64,000 nucleotides of DNA from Deltaproteobacteria bacterium HGW-Deltaproteobacteria-4 (lineage in GTDB: Bacteria; Desulfobacterota; Desulfuromonadia; Desulfuromonadales; UBA2197), in contig PHAV01000012.1 in the NCBI GenBank assembly GCA_002841765.1, forward strand, positions 1 to 64,000, in the 5' to 3' direction. Made by a program: the position numbers and the translations under genes. The notes under the pieces were generated by a model. The model made no database searches, was not told the origin of the DNA, and saw nothing but the letters and a program-made list of their open reading frames with translations. The stretch's first letter is position 1, and each line of letters starts with the position of its first letter. Below, in pieces: positions 8,692 to 15,884 of this stretch.

Positions 8692-9600
8692 TTAACGGCT
8701 TACCTGCTGCAGAAGCGTCGCCAGCATCTCCATCCTTGGCATGAAAATCCCCGATTTTCGCCCGTAATCGAGGGGCGCCACCAGGATGGAAGCGATCTCC
8801 AGTGGCCGTCCTTCTTCCCGATCGATCTGCATCGACGGTTTGTAGGCGCCCATGCTGTCGGTGAATTCGAGCATTCTTTCGGCGTAACTTTCGGGAATCG
8901 ATCTTTGCAATCCCTGGGCATTGGCCGCGGCGATGACTTCGAGCATGAGGTCGCGCACAAGTTGGCGAGCAGGTCCCGGCGTCAGCAGATGATCGACCGA
9001 TTGCTGCAGTAAGGCGCAGAGGCCGTTGAAGGGGATATTCCAGACCAGTTTCTCCCAGCGCGCCCGCATCAAATCGTCCGTAGCGCGACAATCGACGCCG
9101 GCCTGGTTGAAAATCGACACCAGTGTCTCAAGACGCTCGCGATCTCCTCTCTGATATTCACCGAGGACGATCCGGCCTTCGCCAAGGTGGTGGACTTCGC
9201 CGGGGATGCCGCGATTGGAACAGAGGAAGGCGACGCCGCCTAAAATACTTTTTCCGCCGAAGAGGTCGCCCAGCATTTCTTCGTTGCCGAGGCCGTTTTG
9301 CAGGGTGAGGATCTGAGTACTCTCACCAAGGAGCGGTGTGATCAGTTCGGCGTAGCGAGCATTGGCAAAGGTCTTCAGCCCGACCAGAACAAGATCGACC
9401 GGGCCGATCTCCTCGCTACGTTTGTAGCATTGCACCTGCGGCAGGATAAAATCCCCGTTGATGGAAAAGACTTTCAGTCCGTCTTTACGGATAGCGTCGT
9501 AATCACGGCGCAGGAGAAAATGGACATCTACGCCGCTACGCTGCAGTAGTGCTCCGTAATAAAGTCCCAGCGCCCCGGCGCCGACAATGGCTATTTTCAT
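8692..9600 (-). CDS. panE: 2-dehydropantoate 2-reductase
   Basis: The 302-residue enzyme reduces ketopantoate to pantoate with NADPH in coenzyme A synthesis. It has the N-terminal Rossmann motif GAGALGLYYG (about 7-16), a central KLVWNIPFNGLCAL segment with the family lysine and asparagine, and a C-terminal helical domain. The ATG at 9600 starts the motif in the usual place; a GTG at 9612 would add four residues. It is the first gene of a panE-metF pair. Confidence 0.93.
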   Translation of the reverse strand: MKIAIVGAGALGLYYGALLQRSGVDVHFLLRRDYDAIRKDGLKVFSINGDFILPQVQCYKRSEEIGPVDLVLVGLKTFANARYAELITPLLGESTQILTLQNGLGNEEMLGDLFGGKSILGGVAFLCSNRGIPGEVHHLGEGRIVLGEYQRGDRERLETLVSIFNQAGVDCRATDDLMRARWEKLVWNIPFNGLCALLQQSVDHLLTPGPARQLVRDLMLEVIAAANAQGLQRSIPESYAERMLEFTDSMGAYKPSMQIDREEGRPLEIASILVAPLDYGRKSGIFMPRMEMLATLLQQVSR

Positions 9601-9777
9601 AAAGAGTCTCACTTCATTTGTTGGATAATGTCCGGAGTAGAGCTGAATTTTTCAGCAAGGAGCAATCTCCTGATGGGTTGCTTTTAAAGTAGACAGTAAC
9701 AGCGACAGGGTTAGTATTCAACTATATGACGATCCTTTTTTCTTAGGCGGAGCCACTCCATCCTCGCCAATCTGGCG

Positions 9778-10119
9778 GTGCTGATCCATGCACTCTTTAT
9801 CCTCTTCGTCATCGCTGGTGGCATTCTTGTCTTTCGTTGGCCGCGCCTTGTCTGGCTGCATCTGCCGGCGGCGTTGTGGGGAGGAGTGGTCGAGATCACC
9901 GGTGGGATCTGTCCCCTGACCGACCTGGAAATCTACTGGCGGCGACTCGGCTGGGCGGGTGGCTACAGCGGTTCCTTTATCGAGAACTATCTGGAGCCGC
10001 TTGTTTACCCGACGGGATTGACGACGCAGTTACAGGTCTTCATGGGACTCGGGGTTCTGATCCTGAACGGTGCGATCTATCTTTATCTGTGGCGGCACAG
10101 GTCACGTAAGAGCCGTTGA
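9778..10119 (+). CDS. DUF2784 family membrane protein, 5' end possibly frameshifted
   Basis: The protein has three to four membrane segments and the DUF2784 pattern (LIHALFILFVIAGGILVF, WGGVVEITGGICPLTDLE, FIENYLEPLVYP). The best start in frame is a GTG at 9778 without a visible Shine-Dalgarno, and the frame stays open back to a stop at 9727. DUF2784 proteins usually begin about 12-18 residues earlier. An ATG at 9726 would supply that start if the T6 run at 9736-9741 were one base shorter. Its end overlaps the convergent rarD by 18 bases. Confidence 0.72.
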   Translation: MLIHALFILFVIAGGILVFRWPRLVWLHLPAALWGGVVEITGGICPLTDLEIYWRRLGWAGGYSGSFIENYLEPLVYPTGLTTQLQVFMGLGVLILNGAIYLYLWRHRSRKSR

Positions 10120-11025
10120 TATTCGTCCAGAAAATAGGGATTTGACAGAATCGACGGTGTAAAGGATCAATCCGGCCCAGATAAGGATGAAACTCAGCAG
10201 ATGGGCGGTGGTGAACGTTTCGCCAAAGACAAAGACGGCAAGGATCAAGTGAAAGGTCGGAACCAGGTACTGCATGAGGCCGACGGTCACCAGGCGCAAA
10301 CGTTTGGTGGCGGCAGCAAACCAGATGAGAGGCGTCGAGGTGATGATTCCAGAAAATGATAGGAGAATCGTAAGGTGAGACGGGCCGGCGACAAAGGCGC
10401 TGCGTCCGGCGTATACCAGCCAGCCGAGATAAACAGCAACGAGTGGGAAGAGGAGGAGTGTTTCGACGGTCAGACCGGCGAGAGCATCAACCGGAGCCTG
10501 TTTACGTAGCAGGCCGTAGAGACCGAAGGAAAATGCAAGGGTGAGGGCGATCCAGGGGAATTCCCCGTGCTGGATGGTGAGCAGGAGGACACCGGTAGCG
10601 GCGAGGAGGAAGCTTGCTCTCTGGGTGCGGCTCAACTTTTCACCTAGAAAGAGGACACCGAGGAAAGCTGAAACCAGCGGGTTAATGAAGTAGCCGAGGC
10701 TTGACTCCAGCACCTTGCCCGCGCCGACAGCATAGATGAAGACCAGCCAGTTGATAGCGATCAGGAGGCTGGTGGTGCTTAAGGTGAGGAGGATGCGGGG
10801 AGCAGCAAAGGCCTGTCGTACCCCCTGCCAGCGGCGCAGGACAGTGAGAAGGATGATCAGACTCAGCACTGACCAGAAGATACGGTGTGCAAGGATTTCC
10901 AGGGACGTTACACCGGCGAGGGCCTTGAAATAAAGGGGGAAGAAGCCCCAGACCAGATAAGCGGCGAGTCCGTAGGCAACACCGCTACGAGCCTCTCGGG
11001 TTGTCTGCTCTACTGTTGTGTTCAT
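10102..11025 (-). CDS. rarD: EamA-family transporter, RarD type
   Basis: The 307-residue membrane protein has about ten transmembrane helices in two EamA repeats. The N-terminal GLAAYLVWGFFPLYFK is the RarD hallmark. RarD was first linked to chloramphenicol resistance, but the substrates of most members are unknown. It starts 10 bases after bioC ends and is probably the last gene of the bioWFHC operon. That position suggests export or import of biotin or a pimelate-like precursor, which is inference only. Confidence 0.88.
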   Translation of the reverse strand: MNTTVEQTTREARSGVAYGLAAYLVWGFFPLYFKALAGVTSLEILAHRIFWSVLSLIILLTVLRRWQGVRQAFAAPRILLTLSTTSLLIAINWLVFIYAVGAGKVLESSLGYFINPLVSAFLGVLFLGEKLSRTQRASFLLAATGVLLLTIQHGEFPWIALTLAFSFGLYGLLRKQAPVDALAGLTVETLLLFPLVAVYLGWLVYAGRSAFVAGPSHLTILLSFSGIITSTPLIWFAAATKRLRLVTVGLMQYLVPTFHLILAVFVFGETFTTAHLLSFILIWAGLILYTVDSVKSLFSGRISTALT

Positions 11026-11035
11026 TGCCGGCCTT

Positions 11036-11848
11036 TTACCGCTGATTTTTCGCCAGGCCGTAAATAACCTGGTAGGTCGCAGGGATGCTGCCGTTGCTGC
11101 CGAAGCGTTCTTGATAAATCGCCATCATCCGTTCAGTCGTTCTCCGGCCGGAGAGTCCGCTGGGGCGTTGAGTGGCGGCGTTCTGGGCGCCGATCCGTTT
11201 GAGGCTGCGCAGAAGGTGGGGGACGTCGGGATGTTCTTCCTGCTCGTCAAGAGACTCAAGCTGCCCGGCTAGCCCGGAGACTTTGAGGGCGGATGCGACG
11301 GCTTCCTCATCAGGGAAGAGTTGCATGTGAGAGATGGCATCACGACCTTCCTCGACGAGGGCGGCGCTATGAGCGGCGCGCAACTCACGAAGAGTCCCGG
11401 CCCCGAAGAGGGCAAAGGCGAAGAATCCGCCCGGCTGCAGGACCCGTTGGACCTCGGCAAAGGCGCGGGGGAGATCGTTCACCCATTGATACATCGAGGC
11501 GGAGAGGACCAGGCCGAGCGATGCAGAGCGCATGGGGAGAGCTTCCGCGTCGGCATCAAAGGCGGCGACGGTTGTTAGCCGTGTTGCCGCTGTACAGGTC
11601 ATGGCGTGGGCAATATCGGCGACAAGAAGGGGGAGCGTCGGGGCTCGTTCCCGCAGTTTGTGGGCAAGATCGCCGGTACCGGTGCCGATATCAAGGGCGA
11701 GATGAAAAGGGGAAAGGTCATCGGGCAGGCGGGCGATCAGTCCGGCTACCACCCGCTTCTGCACCAGGGCATAGCAATCGTATTCGCTGGCATGCAAGGA
11801 GAAGTGCTGGCGCACCTGGCGGGTGGAGACGGGGGGCAGATTATTCAT
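11036..11848 (-). CDS. bioC: Malonyl-ACP O-methyltransferase (biotin synthesis)
   Basis: The 270-residue SAM-dependent methyltransferase has motif I ALDIGTGTGDLA (about 51-62) and the BioC-like opening VRQHFSLHASEYDCYALVQ. BioC caps malonyl-ACP with a methyl ester so that fatty-acid synthase can elongate it to a pimeloyl methyl ester. The ATG at 11848 overlaps the bioH stop (ATGA). An upstream open stretch to 11914 is a shadow over bioH. The C-terminus matches BioC better than generic methyltransferases, though family members vary. Confidence 0.88.
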   Translation of the reverse strand: MNNLPPVSTRQVRQHFSLHASEYDCYALVQKRVVAGLIARLPDDLSPFHLALDIGTGTGDLAHKLRERAPTLPLLVADIAHAMTCTAATRLTTVAAFDADAEALPMRSASLGLVLSASMYQWVNDLPRAFAEVQRVLQPGGFFAFALFGAGTLRELRAAHSAALVEEGRDAISHMQLFPDEEAVASALKVSGLAGQLESLDEQEEHPDVPHLLRSLKRIGAQNAATQRPSGLSGRRTTERMMAIYQERFGSNGSIPATYQVIYGLAKNQR

Positions 11849-12615
11849 GACAGGAAATCGCGGATGAGAGCGCTCACCGGTGCGGCAGCGCGGTAAAAAG
11901 GGGCGTGACCACAACCGCTGAATTCATGGAAATGTGCTTGCGGCAAAGCGGCGGACAGAAAGCGTCCGGCACCGATCGGGATAATGACATCGGCACTGCC
12001 GTGCAGCACCAGAGCCGGCAGGGTGATGGCGGAGAGGTGGCTGCGCAGATCGATCCGGCGCAACAGCTCCAGCCCGCCCAGAGCGGTGGCCGTTTCGACA
12101 TCGACCAGGAGCGGGGAAGGGGGGGGACATTCCCCTTGAAACTGCAGGGACCAGAAGTTTGCGAGTGTCGGAGTTGGCGCCCGCTTGAAATCGCGAGCAA
12201 GAGCTCGCACCGAGGTGTCAGTCAGACCGTGCGGCCAATCCGGCGTCGCGACAAAACACGGCGTGGTGGCAAGCAGGATGAGGCGCTTTATGTGCTGCGG
12301 AAACCGTGCGGCCAGCTCCTGGGCGATCATCCCCCCCAGCGACCAGCCGAGGAGAGTCACCGTTTCCAGTTTGAGAGCATCGAACCAGTGGAGTAAATCC
12401 TCGGCTAGAGCAGCGAGATCGATCGTGGCCGATGCCGTCGAAGCGCCGTAACCGGGGAGATCGGGGGCAAGACAGTGGCAGTCGGGGAGTCGGCTCATCA
12501 GTTCGTCAAAGATCGCCGCAGAGCTTCCCCATCCATGAATGAAGACCAGTGGCGCACCGCTGCCACTGCTGCGCCAGGCAAAGGTGCGGCCATCCGGCAG
12601 AAGCAGAGAGTTCAT
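11845..12615 (-). CDS. bioH: Pimeloyl-ACP methyl ester carboxylesterase
   Basis: The 256-residue alpha/beta hydrolase has oxyanion motif FIHGWGSS, nucleophile elbow GWSLGG with Ser92, a later Asp in HGSADVIIP and the catalytic His in GCGHAPF. BioH removes the methyl group from pimeloyl-ACP methyl ester and so ends the BioC route. It is fused by ATGA overlaps to bioF upstream and bioC downstream, which argues for translational coupling and supports the BioH name over other hydrolases. Confidence 0.9.
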   Translation of the reverse strand: MNSLLLPDGRTFAWRSSGSGAPLVFIHGWGSSAAIFDELMSRLPDCHCLAPDLPGYGASTASATIDLAALAEDLLHWFDALKLETVTLLGWSLGGMIAQELAARFPQHIKRLILLATTPCFVATPDWPHGLTDTSVRALARDFKRAPTPTLANFWSLQFQGECPPPSPLLVDVETATALGGLELLRRIDLRSHLSAITLPALVLHGSADVIIPIGAGRFLSAALPQAHFHEFSGCGHAPFYRAAAPVSALIRDFLS

Positions 12616-13805
12616 TCTTCTCCTCCTTGTCCTTTGATAATCGCAATGATCTGAGCGGCGGCGGCTTCAAGCTCAAGAGGGTCATGCGTCGCCATCACCG
12701 TGGCGCGCAGGCGGCAGCGGCCGACCGGAACGGTGGGGGGACGCACCCCTTGCAGGCAGATCCCGGCGGCCAAAAGGGCGCTCGCCGCGGCCATGGTCGG
12801 CTGCGGGTCTTTGGTGAGGATCGGCACAATCTGGGTCGTGCTGTCGAGCAGGTCGAGGCCGGCAGCCTGGAGTCGAGTGGTAAAGCACTGGCGATTCTCG
12901 GCGAGACGGGCGCGCAGCTGCGCTCCCTCCGGGCTGGCAACGATGCGGAGCGCAGCGCTGGCCGCGGCGGGCACCGCTGGCGGCAAGCTGGTGGAGAAGA
13001 TAAAGGAACGGCTGCGGTTGATTAGAGTGTCGACCAAGGGGCGGGCGGCAGCCAGGTAGGCACCTGCGCCTCCGAGAGCTTTGCCGAGCGTCCCCATGTG
13101 CAGATCGATGGCGCTCAGGCAGCCGCAGAGTTCGGCACTGCCGCGTCCATTTGTGCCGAGGACACCGGTGCCGTGCGCGTCATCGACCATGAGCAGCGCA
13201 TCGTATTTGTCCTTGAGACGCACCAGTTCCGCCAGTGGGGCGATCACGCCATCCATACTGAAGACGCCGTCGGTGACGATCACCCATTTCCCGCGCCGGC
13301 ACGGCATTTCAGAGACGAGAAGTTCTTCGAGGGCGGCAACATCGGCATGAGGATAAACAATAGTGCGGGCGCTGCTCAAGCGACAGCCGTCAATGATCGA
13401 AGCATGATTAAGGGCGTCGGAAAAGATGATGTCGCCGGTGTCGAAGAGGCCCTGGAGAATGCCGGTATTGGCGGCATAACCGCAATTAAAGAGGAGAGCA
13501 GCCTCTGTCCCTTTGAATGCGGCGATTTCTTCTTCAAAGTCCCGATGCGGGGACAATGAACCGGAAAGGAGACGACTGCCGCTGCTGCCGACGCCGAAGC
13601 GGGCAGTGGCGGAGCTGGCGGCGGCGATGAGCTGTGGATGAGTGGCGAGACCCAGATAGTTATTGGAGGAGAGGAGGAGGGTGTCACGGCCGTTCATGCG
13701 GACATGGGCGGCTGGAGCACTCTCGATGGTGCGGAGCACCCGACGCATCCCCTTGGCATCGAGGCTGGCCAGCTCTTTTTGATAGTCGGCAAGGAGATTG
13801 TTCAT
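12612..13805 (-). CDS. bioF: 8-amino-7-oxononanoate synthase
   Basis: The 397-residue PLP enzyme condenses a pimeloyl thioester with L-alanine. Key features are SSNNYLGLATHP (about 46-57), DDAHGTGV (208-215) and the PLP lysine 242 in TLGKALGGAGAY. Length is normal for BioF. Its start overlaps the bioW stop (ATGA at 13802-13805) and its stop overlaps the bioH start. It is the step where the BioW route (pimeloyl-CoA) and the BioC/BioH route (pimeloyl-ACP) meet. Confidence 0.95.
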   Translation of the reverse strand: MNNLLADYQKELASLDAKGMRRVLRTIESAPAAHVRMNGRDTLLLSSNNYLGLATHPQLIAAASSATARFGVGSSGSRLLSGSLSPHRDFEEEIAAFKGTEAALLFNCGYAANTGILQGLFDTGDIIFSDALNHASIIDGCRLSSARTIVYPHADVAALEELLVSEMPCRRGKWVIVTDGVFSMDGVIAPLAELVRLKDKYDALLMVDDAHGTGVLGTNGRGSAELCGCLSAIDLHMGTLGKALGGAGAYLAAARPLVDTLINRSRSFIFSTSLPPAVPAAASAALRIVASPEGAQLRARLAENRQCFTTRLQAAGLDLLDSTTQIVPILTKDPQPTMAAASALLAAGICLQGVRPPTVPVGRCRLRATVMATHDPLELEAAAAQIIAIIKGQGGEE

Positions 13806-14599
13806 CCGCTAAAGACCTCGTCATGATGGATCCGTCCGATTTGGCTAAAGAGGACCGGTTCTTCTTCGAGAAAGGCGGTGATGGCGGCGAGGTTGAAGGT
13901 CGATCGCTGATAAAAGAAGGCGCGGCCGCCCAGCCTGTCCCCTTTTTCTTTCAGGTGCGGGAAACGCACATAGCCCCGCAGCGGGGAAGCGACATACCCG
14001 GCCGTATAATCGGGATCATCCGACCAGCAGAGTTCAGCCACAATTCCCGGTGATAGCAGAACTTTTCCGGCCAGGGCGAGAGCTTCACGCAGATGTGCCG
14101 TGTCGCGTCCACTCCCCTGCAATGCGGCAGTCAAGGCTATGTGGGCTGCCTGACTGAGATCCATTCGGCTGACGCGGAGACCGCGGGCGTGGTCACTCTC
14201 CAGGCGCTCGCCGTTCTTTGCATCGACGAGCATGGCGCCGCGCATGACTTTTCCTCCCGGTGCGGCGCCGCTGGCCAGAGCCCGGATGGCGGCAGAAGCG
14301 GCCGTGTCACTGACACCTGCGCGCAACAGTTCAGCCCTGGCTGCAGAACGACCGGCATGGAGATTGCTAACCAGGACGGTCGTGATATCAGGGAGGGGAG
14401 CATGTTCTATAGAGGTGGCAGGAAGAGTATCGATGGTGAGGTGAATCGTGTCAGGGTTGCCCCGCGAATGATCAAGGGCCCGGGTGATCATCGCGCTGGC
14501 AATGGTCGCCAGATCCTGAGCCGGAGCAATCCGCTCGGCGCCGGAGATGTGTTCGCTCGATAGCGCGGCGCGCATGCGGATACTGAAGAGTCGGCTCAT
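13802..14599 (-). CDS. bioW: 6-carboxyhexanoate-CoA ligase (pimeloyl-CoA synthetase)
   Basis: The 265-residue protein has the BioW signature at its N-terminus (FSIRMRAALSSEHISGAERI) and the later GKVMRGAMLVDAKNGERLE, GRDTAHLREALALAGKV and RVSRMD stretches. BioW activates free pimelate with ATP and CoA through an acyl-adenylate. It is the first gene of the bio operon. Its ATG is only about 10 bases past a -10 box, so the mRNA has almost no leader. Finding bioW beside bioC and bioH is unusual, because the two are alternative sources of the pimeloyl group. Confidence 0.93.
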   Translation of the reverse strand: MSRLFSIRMRAALSSEHISGAERIAPAQDLATIASAMITRALDHSRGNPDTIHLTIDTLPATSIEHAPLPDITTVLVSNLHAGRSAARAELLRAGVSDTAASAAIRALASGAAPGGKVMRGAMLVDAKNGERLESDHARGLRVSRMDLSQAAHIALTAALQGSGRDTAHLREALALAGKVLLSPGIVAELCWSDDPDYTAGYVASPLRGYVRFPHLKEKGDRLGGRAFFYQRSTFNLAAITAFLEEEPVLFSQIGRIHHDEVFSG

Positions 14600-14608
14600 A
14601 ATGGCGCG

Positions 14609-14637
14609 AAATTAACATGCTCACAAATCATTGTCAA
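14609..14637 (-). promoter_or_regulatory. Promoter of the bioWFHC-rarD operon
   Basis: On the minus strand a perfect -35 TTGACA (14632-14637) is followed after 17 bases by -10 TAATTT (14609-14614). The predicted start point near 14602 is 1-4 bases before the bioW ATG at 14599, and no Shine-Dalgarno is seen. The -35 lies inside the BirA half-site, so bound BirA would exclude RNA polymerase. Confidence 0.75.
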
Positions 14638-14663
14638 CCACATGGATATCTTCAGGTTTACAA
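14631..14663. promoter_or_regulatory. BirA (biotin repressor) operator
   Basis: TTGTCAACC (14631-14639), a 15-base spacer, then GGTTTACAA (14655-14663) match the known BirA operator form TTGTnAACC-N14-16-GGTTTACAA. The dyad extends outward: arms 14619-14639 and 14655-14675 match at 20 of 21 positions. The site covers the -35 of bioW. Biotin-bound BirA dimers are expected to repress the operon. Confidence 0.88.
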
Positions 14664-14682
14664 TGATTTGTGAGCAATCCGG

Positions 14683-14710
14683 TTGACATCCCGTACTGCT
14701 TCTCTACAAT
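14683..14710 (+). promoter_or_regulatory. Promoter of the iron-sulfur flavoprotein gene
   Basis: A perfect -35 TTGACA (14683-14688), a 16-base spacer and -10 TACAAT (14705-14710) face the gene at 14769. The -35 begins 7 bases past the extended BirA dyad, so BirA binding might also affect this promoter. Confidence 0.7.
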
Positions 14711-14768
14711 ATGCAGCATCGCTTTTACTGTGTCGCTGAGATTTCACCCCTCACTGAAGGAGTCATAG

Positions 14769-15404
14769 ATGAACGTTGTAGCCTTTAACGGTAGTCCGAA
14801 AGAGAATGGCAATACTGCGGCCGCATTAAAACTCGTTGGATCGATATTGGAAGGGGCGGGAGTCACCGTCAACTTCGTGCATCTCGGCAAAGAGGTGATT
14901 CGCGGCTGCACGGCCTGCGGCGCCTGCATCAAAAATCGCAATGAGCGTTGCATCATCGAAACAGACAACGTCAACGATTACATCCAGTTGATGAAGAATG
15001 CCGACGGTATCCTCCTGGGCTCACCAGTGCACTTCGCGGCGATTGCCGGTACCATGAAATCTTTTCTTGATCGCGCCTTTTACGTCACCGGGGTCAACAG
15101 TTCGCTGCTGCGCCATAAGGTCGGCGCTGCTGTTGTCGCCGTCCGTCGCTCCGGCGGGGTCACAACCTTTGATGCCTTGAACCACTATATCAACTATGCT
15201 GAAATGGTCATGCCCGGATCCAATTACTGGAACGTCATCCACGGCACCCGTCCCGGCGATACCGTCAAGGATGAAGAGGGCGAACAGATCATGCATACCC
15301 TGGGACGGAATATGCTCTGGCTACTGCAGTTAATCGAGGCGGGCAAGAGCACGCATCCGGCTCCGGCCCTGGAGCGTAAGGTTTACACCAACTTTGTCAG
15401 ATGA
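14769..15404 (+). CDS. Iron-sulfur flavoprotein / flavodoxin-family NAD(P)H oxidoreductase
   Basis: The 211-residue protein has a flavodoxin-like FMN site (FNGSPKENGNT, residues 6-16) and the compact cysteine set C47-x2-C50-x2-C53-x7-C61 typical of Isf-type proteins that add a [4Fe-4S] cluster. LLGSPVHFAAIAGTMKSFLDR also fits the family. It probably transfers electrons. AAGGAG lies 6 bases before the ATG. It is divergent from the bio operon across the BirA site, so a role in biotin-pathway electron transfer is possible but unproven. Confidence 0.85.
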   Translation: MNVVAFNGSPKENGNTAAALKLVGSILEGAGVTVNFVHLGKEVIRGCTACGACIKNRNERCIIETDNVNDYIQLMKNADGILLGSPVHFAAIAGTMKSFLDRAFYVTGVNSSLLRHKVGAAVVAVRRSGGVTTFDALNHYINYAEMVMPGSNYWNVIHGTRPGDTVKDEEGEQIMHTLGRNMLWLLQLIEAGKSTHPAPALERKVYTNFVR

Positions 15405-15445
15405 TGATTGACACCTGACCCCGCCGTACTCGATACTCCGGCCCT

Positions 15446-15745
15446 ATGATTCGTGACGACTATGATGACCAGGCATGGGACGCACTCTGTAAAGGGTGCG
15501 GCCTGTGCTGTTTTGAGAAACTTGAAGCTGAAGATGGCCGGATCACCTATACCCAGATCCCCTGCCGTTATCTCGACGTCGTCACCCGGCAGTGCCGGAT
15601 CTTTGACCGGCGCCTGGAGATCAATCCTTCCTGCATCAAGTTGACCCCGGCGCTGGTGTCGAAGCTCCACTGGCTGCCGATGCACTGCGGTTATCGTGGC
15701 GACCTGTCCGGAGTGCCCCGGAAAAAGCAGCGCCGCCGGCGTTAA
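15446..15745 (+). CDS. YcgN-like cysteine cluster protein
   Basis: The 99-residue protein has the metal-cluster motif CKGCGLCC near the start, then CRYLDVVTRQC and a third cysteine pair region, matching the YcgN/UPF0260 pattern (LC-x-GCG-x-CC...LxxxD...C). E. coli YcgN is longer (about 150), so this is a short form with a basic tail (KKQRRRR). Function unknown. It lies 41 bases after the flavoprotein gene on the same strand. Confidence 0.75.
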   Translation: MIRDDYDDQAWDALCKGCGLCCFEKLEAEDGRITYTQIPCRYLDVVTRQCRIFDRRLEINPSCIKLTPALVSKLHWLPMHCGYRGDLSGVPRKKQRRRR

Positions 15746-15811
15746 ACCCTTTCTTTACGGAAATGCCAGGAATAGCCGGACAGGTTTACCGCTGATTCCG
15801 CCCCTTTACCC

Positions 15812-15840
15812 TTGAGGGGGGAGGCTCCTTGTGCTACTAT
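15812..15840 (+). promoter_or_regulatory. Probable secA promoter
   Basis: TTGAGG (15812-15817), a 17-base spacer and TACTAT (15835-15840) form a sigma-70 type promoter 45 bases before the secA ATG. Confidence 0.5.
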
Positions 15841-15884
15841 GCGCGCCCTGTAACTTTAAAATTTGACCATCGATGGAGCCTGAT

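Noticed and set aside
8669-9091. N-terminal extension of the metF frame
   Set aside because: It overlaps panE, lacks homology, and the GTG at 8668 has a good Shine-Dalgarno and gives the standard MetF length.
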